DNA of 64,000 bases, from positions 558,001-622,000 of the forward strand of contig NZ_CP017813.1 in assembly GCF_001900245.1 (NCBI RefSeq). Reading direction: 5' to 3'. Position 1 is the stretch's first letter. Each line of letters opens with the position of its first letter. Under the pieces are notes generated by a model. The model was given only the letters and a program-made list of their open reading frames with translations, did not search any database and had not been told where the DNA came from. Shown piece by piece: positions 36,331-43,982 of the stretch. The DNA is from Mycoplasmopsis pullorum (GTDB taxonomy: Bacteria > Bacillota_I > Bacilli_A > Mycoplasmatales > Metamycoplasmataceae). The translations under genes were made by a program, and so were the position numbers.

Positions 36331-36380
36331 ATACTATTCAGTTTTCAGAGAACATGGCCCGCTGAGGGTCTTTTTTTATT
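36331..36380 (+). terminator. 3' half of the 23S processing stem and rRNA operon terminator
   Basis: 36331-36355 pairs with 33239-33263. It is followed at once by GGCCC-GCTGA-GGGTC (36356-36370) and a seven-T run, a compact GC-rich terminator. Confidence 0.8.
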
Positions 36381-36563
36381 TTTTGTTAAGTTTTGTACTT
36401 TTGTACCTTGAGTTTCCAAGTTTCAAATGTTACAAAAATAAATATACCTATAAAAAAGCATATTTATTTTTTTAGTATTAAAATTACATACATAAATTTA
36501 GTTCATGCATACCAAAAAGTCTTTATAAATTTTGATATTTTCCTTATGGTCTGGAGAAGCGAG
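36381..36563. other. Non-coding junction after the rRNA operon
   Basis: AT-rich, without a credible gene. AAATATACCTATA (about 36432-36444) is the reverse complement of TATAGGTATATTT at 36960-36972, beyond the transposase fragment. This 13-nt inverted repeat may be what remains of insertion-sequence ends. Confidence 0.35.
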
Positions 36564-36927
36564 CAAAATATATAAAGAGCAATGAAAGGTAGAAGGAGGT
36601 TTTAGAACTTTAAAATCATCAATTGAAATTAGACCTATGTATGTTTACAAAGATGAACATATTCAAGCTCATGTATTTTTATGTTTCTTATCCCTTATTG
36701 TTATAAAATACTCAATTTATAAATTAAAAAAATTCTATAAAGATAATGGCGAAATTCAAAAACTCACAATGGATATGTTTTTAGATGCATTAAGACTTAT
36801 AACAATAAGCAGAAAATGAGTTAATTATAAATTTGTAAGCACAATTACAGACAACTCAGATCTATCACATGAAGAACTAAACAAAATACACAAAGATTTT
36901 GGATATTTAATTAATCTATCATTGTAA
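36564..36927 (+). pseudogene. IS1634-family transposase, C-terminal fragment
   Basis: About 120 codons in frame to TAA 36925-36927, with no start and no upstream continuation. The fragment begins in the last catalytic block (YKEQWKVEGGFRTLK, where E is the third acidic residue of the DDE triad). It continues with IRPMYVYKDEHIQAHVFLCFL and KYSIYKLKKFY, the typical IS1634/IS4-type C-terminus. The first two catalytic Asp are missing. It is a decayed copy, not an active element. Confidence 0.8.
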
Positions 36928-36931
36928 CTTA

Positions 36932-36988
36932 AATAATAAAAAAAGCAAATACGTCTTATTTATAGGTATATTTGCTTTTTTTATTATT
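36932..36988. terminator. Large hairpin between two tail-to-tail transposase fragments
   Basis: A 19-bp perfect stem (36932-36950 with 36970-36988) containing AAAAAAAGC / GCTTTTTTT, able to terminate in both directions. It sits just after the stop of the plus-strand fragment. Confidence 0.7.
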
Positions 36989-37122
36989 TTAACTTGGAAA
37001 CACAGGAAGGACTCTGTTTTGTAGGGTTATTCGCTATTTTTTAGTTTTAAAAGTGTCAAACTTAGACAAAATGTATAGAAAATTTTGTAGTTTATACGAG
37101 TATTAATATTCTAAGCTTATAG

Positions 37123-37410
37123 TTACATATTTTCAACAATGTGTTTGAAATTATTATACATTTCCATCAATTCAGGATCTAAGCAACTTCTAGTGACATC
37201 AAATTTTTCTACAATTTTATAATGAATAGCTTGTTCAATAACTTTTACCATATTTAATGCTTCCATAAATTTTTTGGTCGGTCTCTTTTGTTCTTTGCTT
37301 TTTTTGTAAAACTCATTTAACTTATAAAAAGAATATTTTAATACAACGATAACTAAGAAACACAATAATATATGCATTTCAATATATTGAGTTTTGTTAA
37401 GGCAGGTGCA
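37123..37410 (-). pseudogene. IS1634-family transposase, second C-terminal fragment
   Basis: The minus-strand frame runs from about 37410 to the stop at 37123. The reading NKTQYIEMHILLCFLVI followed by KYSFYKLNEFYKKSKE aligns with DEHIQAHVFLCFLSLIV and KYSIYKLKKFYKDNGE of the fragment at 36564-36927. It is an independent, diverged copy lying tail-to-tail with the first. Upstream it is cut by the frame of another broken gene. Confidence 0.7.
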
Positions 37411-37419
37411 GCTTGAATA

Positions 37420-37997
37420 GTATCTCTTAAAAGTATAAAAGCATCTTTATCTTTTCATTCCTTTTGGTGTGTTTGAGAATTTAATCTCATTTCTTTAAAA
37501 GTTCTTTTAGTAACGATGTTCGGGGTATCTTTAGATTTATATAGTTCTTTCATCTCGTTAAGACATTGTTATAAACTTTTTGGTATAACTATTTTTTCTT
37601 CGAGTGTTTTATAGTGAATAGATATTCCGCTACCATGAACTGACATAGTTATTTGAATTTTTTCTTCATAATCTCATTCTAAATCATCATCTTCGACATA
37701 ACTAAGAACAACAACTCTTTTATCGAAGTAAATTAAATGATTATCTGTTTTTGATAATTCTTTTATTTTTTTGAAAATTGTATTTTTGTGTTTTAAAAGT
37801 GTTTTTTAATAATCATAAATTCACAAGTCTCTGCTGTCTAAATAACTTTAACAACGGTTTTTTCAACAGGTATTTGTTTTCACAATCTCTTTTAAATCAA
37901 CTCAGCTTCCTAACCCTTTACCAGGCTCTTTATATAATGTTATTGAAAGAGTGGTTCTTTCCGGTTTGCTTCTCTTTTGTAAAATATATTTTTCCAT
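37420..37997 (-). pseudogene. Broken gene of unknown family
   Basis: From the ATG at about 37997 (MEKYILQKRSKPERTT) the reading continues on the minus strand but meets stops and needs frame changes. A middle part reads HLIYFDKRVVVLSYVEDDD, then an in-frame TAA, and then LNEMKELYKSKDTPNIV to about 37420, where it runs into the transposase fragment. I do not recognise the family. It starts about 85 nt to the left of the repeat at 38081-38190, the same relation as dnaB has to the matching repeat at the right prophage end. Confidence 0.5.
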
Positions 37998-38080
37998 ATT
38001 AATAAAATACTATTATTGTGCACAACCTTATTAAAAAATAAATTATTATTCTTTTTTACGATGTATCTTTTTCATATTTT

Positions 38081-38190
38081 TCGACCAAAAAAATAACCAA
38101 ATTTCTGAAACTTTAATGCTGTTTCTTTTATCGAAAAATCAACGAAAAAGTCCAAGCACTCTATATATAGAGTGTTAAAGTTTTGGTCAA
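38081..38190. repeat. Left copy of the prophage-flanking repeat
   Basis: It contains 26 nt (38151-38176) identical to 53855-53880, centred on the perfect 18-bp palindrome CACTCTATATATAGAGTG (38157-38174). Similarity extends leftward over about 70 nt in diverged form: GACCnAAAAAATAAC, a small hairpin (GAAAC/GTTTC), ATCGAAAAAT, and then GTTTTG on the right. The two 26-nt cores are 15,704 bp apart. It is a candidate attL, or one of two related regulatory or terminal elements. Confidence 0.7.
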
Positions 38191-38224
38191 TTCCGACAAA
38201 ATTTAAACCAAAATTTATTTTATT

Positions 38225-38400
38225 TTCATAACATGAGAATAAGTGTGCGGATTGTGAGATATCGAAATTTATTGAGCTTTGTCGTCAGCAAGCGAAATAA
38301 ATTGAGATATCGAGCATATCCGCTATCCTTTTGGAAAGTTATGAAAATAACTTTCCAAAACATCTCAAGCATAAATATTCATTTACACTAATATTTTACA
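38225..38400. other. Structured non-coding segment in the left prophage arm
   Basis: A 14-bp perfect stem TTTTGGAAAGTTAT-GAAA-ATAACTTTCCAAAA spans 38329-38360, with a stable GNRA-type loop. Just before it, TGAGATATCGA occurs twice about 48 nt apart (near 38257 and 38305), inside an inverted arrangement of AATTTATT/AATAAATT and GCGGA/TCCGC. There is no ORF. It is a possible replication, packaging or RNA element. Confidence 0.5.
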
Positions 38401-38448
38401 ATAATAAAATAACAATCATTTTATTTAAAATTCAATATATTTAAAAAA

Positions 38449-38488
38449 AACGTAAAAAGCACTATAAAGGTGTTTTTACGTTTTTTAA
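38449..38488. terminator. Hairpin terminator in the left prophage arm
   Basis: AACGTAAAAA and TTTTTACGTT (38449-38458 with 38473-38482) form a perfect 10-bp stem, extended by CAC/GTG, with T-rich sequence beyond. Confidence 0.65.
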
Positions 38489-38700
38489 TTAAATTAAATA
38501 ATAATTATTAAATATATTAATATATTCCGATTATTTAATTAATATTTAAATATTTATATATATTATCAATTATTAAAAAAAATAAAAATTTTTTACCAAT
38601 AAAAATTTTTATTTTTTAATATTAAATATATTAATAATAAGAATATATATTAATACTTATATATATTAATAATAGTAATCAATTGTACCATAATTAAAAT
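38489..38700. other. Nearly pure A+T tract, candidate replication origin
   Basis: About 200 nt with almost no G or C, made of repeats of ATATATTAAT-like words. It includes a long self-complementary stretch (AAAAATAAAAATTTTTTA with its mirror, about 38575-38615). It is easily unwound DNA beside the integrase, in a phage that carries its own helicase. Function is inferred only. Confidence 0.4.
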
Positions 38701-38774
38701 ATTAGTGAATTGAAAATATCAAGAATTTTAACTATGAGAAAATAAGCACAAAAACATAAATTTAAAAAAATATT

Positions 38775-38803
38775 TTGGAGTTTTAAAAAAAGTGTGTTAG
38801 AAT
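38775..38803 (+). promoter_or_regulatory. Promoter of the candidate small RNA
   Basis: TTGGAG (38775-38780), a 17-nt spacer, then TAGAAT (38798-38803). This is one of the few places in the window with both hexamers at canonical spacing. The predicted start is near 38810. Confidence 0.6.
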
Positions 38804-38809
38804 ATTTTT

Positions 38810-38919
38810 GTAAGGAACGAGTGAGACCGTTTTGTTACAAACTAAAAAACTAATTTTATATATTAGGTTTTATATGGTTTGTCTTAATTTGGGAAACTCG
38901 TTTATGAGTTTCCTTTTTT
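38810..38919 (+). ncRNA. Candidate prophage small RNA of about 110 nt
   Basis: It lies between the promoter at 38775-38803 and the terminator GGAAACTC-GTTTAT-GAGTTTCC + T6 (38892-38919), with no ORF inside. Internally ACAAAC pairs with GTTTGT and encloses a second stem, AACTAAT/ATTAGGTT. It could be a free regulatory RNA (copy number or immunity) or an attenuated leader of the integrase operon. The family is not recognised. Confidence 0.5.
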
Positions 38920-39073
38920 GTTTCTTACATCATAATAAAAAAAGGTATAAAAAAATACAACCCCTTAAGTGAGACGCAGGGTTGTAGCTCATTAGATGAG
39001 CATTATTATTATAGTGTAAATTAATGAACTGCAAATAAATTTTTTAAATATTTTCCCTGCGGGAAAGTGGACA
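38920..39073 (+). promoter_or_regulatory. Integrase upstream region with three hairpins
   Basis: It holds CAACCC...GGGTTG (about 38960-38988), GCTCAT-TAG-ATGAGC directly after it, and TTTCCC-TGC-GGGAAA (39052-39066) ending 7 nt before the integrase ATG. The last hairpin covers the only purine-rich bases that could serve as ribosome-binding site (GGGAAAGTGG), so it may limit integrase translation. Confidence 0.45.
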
Positions 39074-39940
39074 ATGTTAAAAAAAAATATTACAGAGTTA
39101 ATTAATGAATATATTAATCAATTAGAGAATCCAATTACCAAAAAGAATTTTAAAACTATATTAAATAAATATGTCGATAATTTAGACTATTTAGAACAAA
39201 TTGAAACTATTAAAAACTCAGATTTAGCACAAAATACAAAAGGAATATACACAAGAATTCTTAAGAGTTTTTATGTGTATTTGCATGATAAACACGGTTT
39301 AGATGTTAAAACATCAAAATTCAAACACATTAAAGAAGTTCCGACTAAACGCAGAGCTTTTACAGATTATGAAATTGAAGAGATTAAAAACGTCATTAAT
39401 CGACGTAGAGATGAATATTCATTCTGATTTAATTTCTTAATTCATAATGGTTGTCGTGTTCGTGAGATGCTTAATTTAAACGCAAGTGATTTTAATTATT
39501 ATGAAGAAACGCAAACATATAAAGCGTTCATTTCTGCCCTAAAAGGTGGTAACTTAAGAGTCTTTGAAATACCACAACAATATAACCATAATTTTCAAGA
39601 TTTCTTTAATAAGAAAATTACATATTATGCATTGGGAATAAGATTCAAAACCTTAATGCGAACATTAAGCAAAAAACTTAATAAACCTGAATTCGAACAT
39701 CAAACCCTACACTGTTTTAGAACAACATTTATTACTAATGCGGTGCGTGATGGTTTTTCAATTTTTGAAATTTCTAAATTAACTGGTCACAAATCCAGCT
39801 TATCGGTTAATAGATACGTTCAACTAACAGCATCTGATGTTTGAGATAAATATAAGAATCATGTAACTCAAAACCGAGCAGAAATTGAAAAAGCAATATT
39901 AGACATTGTAAGTGATATGCAAAAAAGAGCGAATTTATAA
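39074..39940 (+). CDS. int: Phage integrase, tyrosine recombinase
   Basis: A 288-residue protein. It has an N-terminal core-binding SAM-like domain (about 1-95) and a catalytic domain with the full set of residues: Arg in NGCRVREML, Lys in ALKGGNL, HCFRTTF (HxxR), GHKSS, and the nucleophile Tyr in NRYVQL. It is the first gene of the rightward block, about 900 nt inside the left repeat. It should catalyse integration and excision between the flanking repeats if those are the att sites. It differs from housekeeping XerC/XerD in length and N-terminus. Confidence 0.92.
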
Positions 39941-39950
39941 AAGGATAAAC

Positions 39951-40466
39951 ATGACAGAAAAAGAATTAGCACAAAATTATTATTTATATTTAGAATTTGA
40001 ACCGCTTTTAAAAAAAGAAGTCAAAAGATTAAACAAACAAATAGAAGAAATTAAAGCGACTATAACAGGTAAATGTAAATGGTTGAAATTCCTAAAAAAG
40101 GAACACAAAGCAATTAAGGAAATTCAAAAACATTTTCGTTTTAAGAATATAAGTATTAAGACAACTCGAAACGTTTGGGTTGTGATCAATAATAATGTGA
40201 AATTTTATTCAAGTTTGAAAAATATTCAAACAAATACACCAGTTTTTGCTCCTGCTTATTCGTATGTTCAATTAGAGAAAGTTCTTTCTAAATTCCCGTT
40301 ATTTACCGGAGCAGATTTTGAAATTCCAAATAACGAAATATGTGACGAAGTAGATAAATACCACTCAATTATGTGACGTGAATTTAACCAAGTTATTACA
40401 TTAGATTTTCAAGAGCTAAAAAACAAAATTGATGAATATTATGATAATACAAATGGTTTTATTTAA
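39951..40466 (+). CDS. Prophage protein of unknown function (171 aa)
   Basis: AAGGAT lies 4 nt before the ATG, which favours this start over earlier in-frame codons. Residues 15-70 are strongly basic and helical, a probable coiled coil (LLKKEVKRLNKQIEEIKATI). The C-terminal half is mixed, with TNTPVFAPAYSYVQLEKVL. No family is recognised. Its place directly after int suggests an early function. Confidence 0.7.
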
Positions 40467-40480
40467 GGAATACGTATAAA

Positions 40481-40744
40481 ATGAATAAAAAAGGTCTTAA
40501 AATCAATTTTAACAGCAAGGACGCACAAACACACAACCAACCAGCTCAAAGCGTCTCCATGACGCTTAAAACGTCACTTGACAACCTAATTGAACACGTT
40601 GTTACACTCAGTTCGATTTATGATGAGCAAATTTATGAATTAAGAAACAAAACTAGAGAATTAAAAAGAGAAGTTAACCAATTAAAAAAAGAAATGAAAG
40701 AGATTAAACAATGACAAACACAAAAAAAAGAATCGCACAACTAG
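40481..40744 (+). CDS. Small coiled-coil prophage protein (87 aa)
   Basis: It starts with MNKKGLKINFNSKDAQ. The C-terminal half is a heptad-rich helix (YDEQIYELRNKTRELKREVN onward). Under the standard code it would end at 40714; reading TGA as Trp extends it by ten residues (WQTQKKESHN) to TAG 40742-40744, overlapping the next small gene by 34 nt. Function is unknown. A small DNA-binding or anti-repressor role is possible but unsupported. Confidence 0.65.
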
Positions 40745-40845
40745 AAAAAGAAAACCAAGAATTAAGAGAAAAAATTGAATTCCATGATTATTTATTTAAA
40801 AAACTAAACCCTATTATTAAAGATTTAAAGAAAAAGGTTTTTTAG
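40711..40845 (+). CDS. Small coiled-coil prophage protein (44 aa)
   Basis: MTNTKKRIAQLEKENQELRE continues as an almost perfect leucine-zipper-like heptad helix to the C-terminus KDLKKKVF. It begins inside the 87-aa gene. It lies in the same operon and has the same composition type, so the two may form a hetero-coiled coil. Confidence 0.55.
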   Translation: MTNTKKRIAQLEKENQELREKIEFHDYLFKKLNPIIKDLKKKVF

Positions 40846-40849
40846 CAAA

Positions 40850-41416
40850 ATGAAAAAAATAAAACTGCCAGGTTTGAATGTGATACCAAGTTTAAAAAAA
40901 GAGCTTTGGACTCACAAATACGTAATATATGATACATTTGATTTATATTTATGACCACGCACACAAAGGTATTTAGTTAGTTGAATGGAAAAGAATAAAA
41001 TTCCTTTAGATCAAATCAACGAATACAAGGAAATCATTTTTAAAAGTCAATTTTTTAACTATAAAAGGGAATTAAACTTATTTAAGCGATTAAGTGAAAA
41101 AGGGTTTAAGGTGCAGGTTACGAATGACCTTATCGATACCGTTTATAAAGTTGATTTATTTGCAACTTATAAGGATCAAAAATTCTTTATCCAAGTTAAA
41201 CCAAAAACAAGCAAACTAGATGAATCGTATTTAACGCGTTTTAAAATGTTTGCACAAAAACATAATGCAATCCCCTTAATTGCAATACCGGACAATTTAG
41301 CGACTTTAGATATATGATTTTTCTGAGATGTAACTGATAAAAAGGAATTAAAAGAAAGCAATAAAATCCATATCTCTTATTTAGATGAATACAAAAGAAA
41401 AAGCAACCTAGTTTAA
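40850..41416 (+). CDS. PD-(D/E)XK-like nuclease-fold protein of the prophage
   Basis: A 188-residue protein. Residues about 60-135 read as a restriction-endonuclease-like core: helix FNYKRELNLFKRLSEKGF, then YKVDLFATYKDQKFFIQVKPK, which matches D-(X)n-(D/E/Q)XK with Gln in the second acidic position. A SKLDESYLTRFKMFAQKHN helix follows. Such domains occur in phage recombination, resolvase and restriction proteins. It contains two in-frame TGA-Trp pairs near the ends. It is the last gene of the rightward block. Confidence 0.55.
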
Positions 41417-41430
41417 AGGTTGCTTTTATA
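41396..41430 (+). terminator. Terminator of the rightward prophage block
   Basis: AAAAGCAACCT...AGGTTGCTTTT, an 11-bp stem overlapping the stop codon of the preceding gene, with a T-rich end. Confidence 0.8.
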
Positions 41431-41540
41431 TTATTTTTTGAATGGTTTTTTTGTATGCAAAAGAATTTTACGAAATTAATTTGACTATATTCTAATAATC
41501 TAAAAAAATAACAATGGAAACTTAATGAATGGACTTAGTC

Positions 41541-41567
41541 CTTATTAATTATATAATAATTAATAAG
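41541..41567. terminator. Palindromic hairpin at the convergence point of the two blocks
   Basis: CTTATTAATTAT-ATA-ATAATTAATAAG, a perfect 12-bp stem followed on the plus strand by a T-run. A second small palindrome GGACTTAGTCC precedes it. Confidence 0.65.
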
Positions 41568-41572
41568 AATTT

Positions 41573-41728
41573 TTATTTTTTTCTGAATTTTTTGCGTTGC
41601 ATGTAATATGCTTGCTCTAATAATTCGAATTCATGTGCTTTAAGTTTATCATCAAAAATAATATAACTTAAACAGCTTTTTTTGGTGAATGCGAAAAATC
41701 ATCTTAATACTCTAAATCATGAATGCAT
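41573..41728 (-). CDS. Small prophage protein (51 aa), end of the late operon
   Basis: It starts with MHSWFRVLRWFFAFTKKSCL after AGGAG at ideal spacing. The N-terminal third is aromatic and hydrophobic, the rest charged with a basic tail (YMQRKKFRKK). It is the last gene of the leftward block, next to the holin-like gene. It may be membrane-associated and involved in lysis or release; this is inference from position. Confidence 0.6.
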
Positions 41729-41735
41729 ATCACTC

Positions 41736-42083
41736 CTAAAGTTCTAAAATATCAGAAACAATTTTTTTAATTTTTGAGTCCACCCCGTTATTATCGACAT
41801 ATATTTTGAATGCTTTCATTAATTTCGCGTTTTGCTGGTTTGTTTCACTAATACGATTATTTGTCTCGTTTAACATTTTTAAAATAGTTAACAAATTTTC
41901 GCTATCCGTGTGTTTTTCTGCTTCCTTAAGTGTTATGCTGTTACCTATACCGGTAATGCTGGTATTGTGATGCTTTTGCTTATTAATTCTGCGGTTCTTT
42001 AATGCATAATAAACAATAAAAGCAATTAAAACTAATAAACTACCTACGCCACCAGCTCCGATAAACTTAAGTGCTTCGCTCAT
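41736..42083 (-). CDS. Holin-like small membrane protein
   Basis: A 115-residue protein with one hydrophobic helix (about residues 8-28, GAGGVGSLLVLIAFIVYYAL) followed by basic residues and a polar helical C-terminus with coiled-coil potential. It is preceded by a very strong AGGAGGT. A single-helix protein at the end of a phage late operon is a reasonable holin or membrane-anchoring candidate. No cell wall exists in mollicutes, so a lysin is not expected and none is found. Confidence 0.5.
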   Translation of the reverse strand: MSEALKFIGAGGVGSLLVLIAFIVYYALKNRRINKQKHHNTSITGIGNSITLKEAEKHTDSENLLTILKMLNETNNRISETNQQNAKLMKAFKIYVDNNGVDSKIKKIVSDILEL

Positions 42084-42086
42084 AAA

Positions 42087-42191
42087 TTACCTCCTTTTCT
42101 TTTTTGTGACGCTTCAATACTGATAACCCCATCCCCTTATTAATGGGTTTAATCAAATGGTCTTTATGATGTTCCACCAATTGTAACTCAT
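42087..42191 (-). CDS. Trp-rich 34-residue prophage peptide
   Basis: The reading is MSYNWWNIIKTIWLNPLIRG, then WGYQYWSVTKKKRR. Six of 34 residues are Trp, with a basic tail. Two Trp are encoded by TGA, so the ORF exists only in code 4. Its stop codon lies within the AGGAGGT of the holin-like gene, which suggests translational coupling. Composition is like a membrane-active peptide. No clear Shine-Dalgarno of its own is seen. Confidence 0.4.
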
Positions 42192-42255
42192 CTGCTTTTA
42201 TTAAAGGTTGTTATTCTATTAAATAAATAATTTATCCTGTTATTAATTTGGGAAA

Positions 42256-43980
42256 TTAACTTATTCGGTCCTCTAACTCTTCAACTTTATCCTGTAGTTC
42301 ATTTACGGTGTCGTTTAAACTTTCCCACATTTTATATCTACCGGCAGCACGCAAAAAGTCTTTGTAGTCTTTGACAGTAAGAGTTGGTATATTTCTTATA
42401 GCTTCATCGGTTGTTGATGTATAGAAAATCATTATTTTTAAATCTGCACCCTCATATTTTTTGTTGTCTAAGTGAATTCAAAATTCAGCTTGGGGCTTAA
42501 ATCTGTAAAATGGACAAATGTGAGTGATATTTTCTATTATGTCTGCACCCCTTGTAGATGGTGCATGTTCTTGGTCATCATGAGATACCTCTCTTAAAAT
42601 TCAAACATGTCAATTTAATAAATCACGCACGTCGGAAATTGATCAGTTAACAGGTAATGAATTTATTTTAAAGGTGTCTACAAGAACATAAACAGGAAAA
42701 CCGTTGAAATATTGACCAGTAAATATATCGGTATTGACATTACTTTTAATATTAACCACAGGATTCAGTGTTTGTGATACTTGTGGGACGTCTTCATAAG
42801 ATACATTCCCTGAATCATCAACTTTAATTAATTTAGCACCGTTAGAATTAGGAAGCTCAATTCGACCACCAGCGCCGACCCCAGACCTTTCTAGTGCTTG
42901 TATTCTTAAATTACTTTGACCTAAATTTTTTGCAACTGCTTCGGTTCGTGCTTTAGCTTCAGTTAATTCAGCATTTAAGTTCTCAACATCACCTTTTATC
43001 TCTTGAGTGGTTTGAACATTTTGATCTAATGATGTTTTAATTTCTTGTGCTTTATTTTCCATTTCAGCTAATTTATTTTTAACTTGAATAAAATTCGTGT
43101 CTTCAGTATTATTGACACTTTCGTATGTCACGGTGCCGTTGCTTACTTTTATTAGTTTTGCACCATTTGAATCCGGTAATTTATTTTGTTTAGTTGTTAT
43201 ATTTCTTTTATTCGTATTAACTTGATTTTTGGTCTCTTGTAAATCTGAATTGATTGAATTAGCTAAATTATCAATCCGTGTTATTTCACTACGGTTATTG
43301 TTTATATTTCCTTTATTATTTTCCGCAGCTCTAGCAGCGTCATCTGCTTTGCTTTTTGCTTCATTAGCAACATTTGAAACGCTGCCAATTGACCTAGCAT
43401 TTGATTGTATAGATGAAGTTAATGAGTTTTTTGCCTCTTTTCAATCTGAAAGCAATACAACTTGGTCGGTGACTTTATCAGTGTCTAAAGTTGAGATAAA
43501 GTCTTCTAAACCGGCATTTAAAAGTGTTCTAAGAGCAACAGGACTAAGGAATTGCTCAGTAATCAAAAAGTCCCTTTCATTACCAATGATATTCACTCCA
43601 TTAGTTGCTAATATTGTCCGGTTATATGTTTCGGGAATCTTACCACTTACACATCTCCAGCTAATTTCCATATATATCGCTTCTTTAATTAAGTGATAAC
43701 GTGGTCGGGTAATTAAATTAATAAAACCGCTTCCACCACCAGCAAATCAATAAAGACGTGAAATCATATTATTAGTTAACGCATCCGCTGCATAAATACA
43801 TGCGGACGCAACTTTTTCAAAATATTCATTTTCAAATGAATTAATATCTTTTCTTAAAAGAGCGAGCAAATCCTTAGGTGGTTTAAACTTATCTTTACCT
43901 AAAAAGTGTGGTGATTGTTTAAAATCTTCTAAAGTAATTCCTATATCGGACGGGTTTAATCTTCTTACATCTAATGACAT
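42256..43980 (-). CDS. Putative phage fibre / receptor-binding protein
   Basis: A 574-residue ORF, continuous across two in-frame TGA codons. Residues 1-190 form a compact N-terminal domain (virion attachment). About 190-390 is low-hydrophobicity helix with Asn/Lys/Glu heptads, a trimeric coiled-coil type shaft. A motif is repeated: LPDSNGAKLIKVSNGTVTYE near 290 and LPNSNGAKLIKVDDSGNVSY near 400. The C-terminal 180 residues are Trp/aromatic rich and end in a coiled coil. Architecture and position after the head genes suggest host recognition. AGGAG lies 6 nt before the start. Confidence 0.6.
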
Positions 43981-43982
43981 GT

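Noticed and set aside
36296-36563. 5S rRNA expected after 23S
   Set aside because: No 5S-like sequence is present before the operon terminator or after it in the window.
36393-36575. 60-codon plus-strand frame before the transposase fragment
   Set aside because: Random AT-rich reading with no ribosome site. It does not connect in frame to the transposase fragment.
37778-38002. 74-codon plus-strand frame in the broken-gene region
   Set aside because: The opposite strand gives a better, though decayed, protein-like reading starting at 37997.
38489-38700. CRISPR-like or iteron array suggested by repeated ATATATTAAT words
   Set aside because: Repeats are not regular in length or spacing and there are no unique spacers. 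The pattern follows from almost pure A+T.
38980-39020. A tRNA-like 5' half (7-nt acceptor-like run, TA, GCTC-loop-GAGC D-arm look-alike) upstream of the integrase
   Set aside because: No anticodon stem, no T arm (GTTCGAATC) and no matching acceptor 3' half. The D loop lacks the GG pair. It is treated as a simple hairpin.
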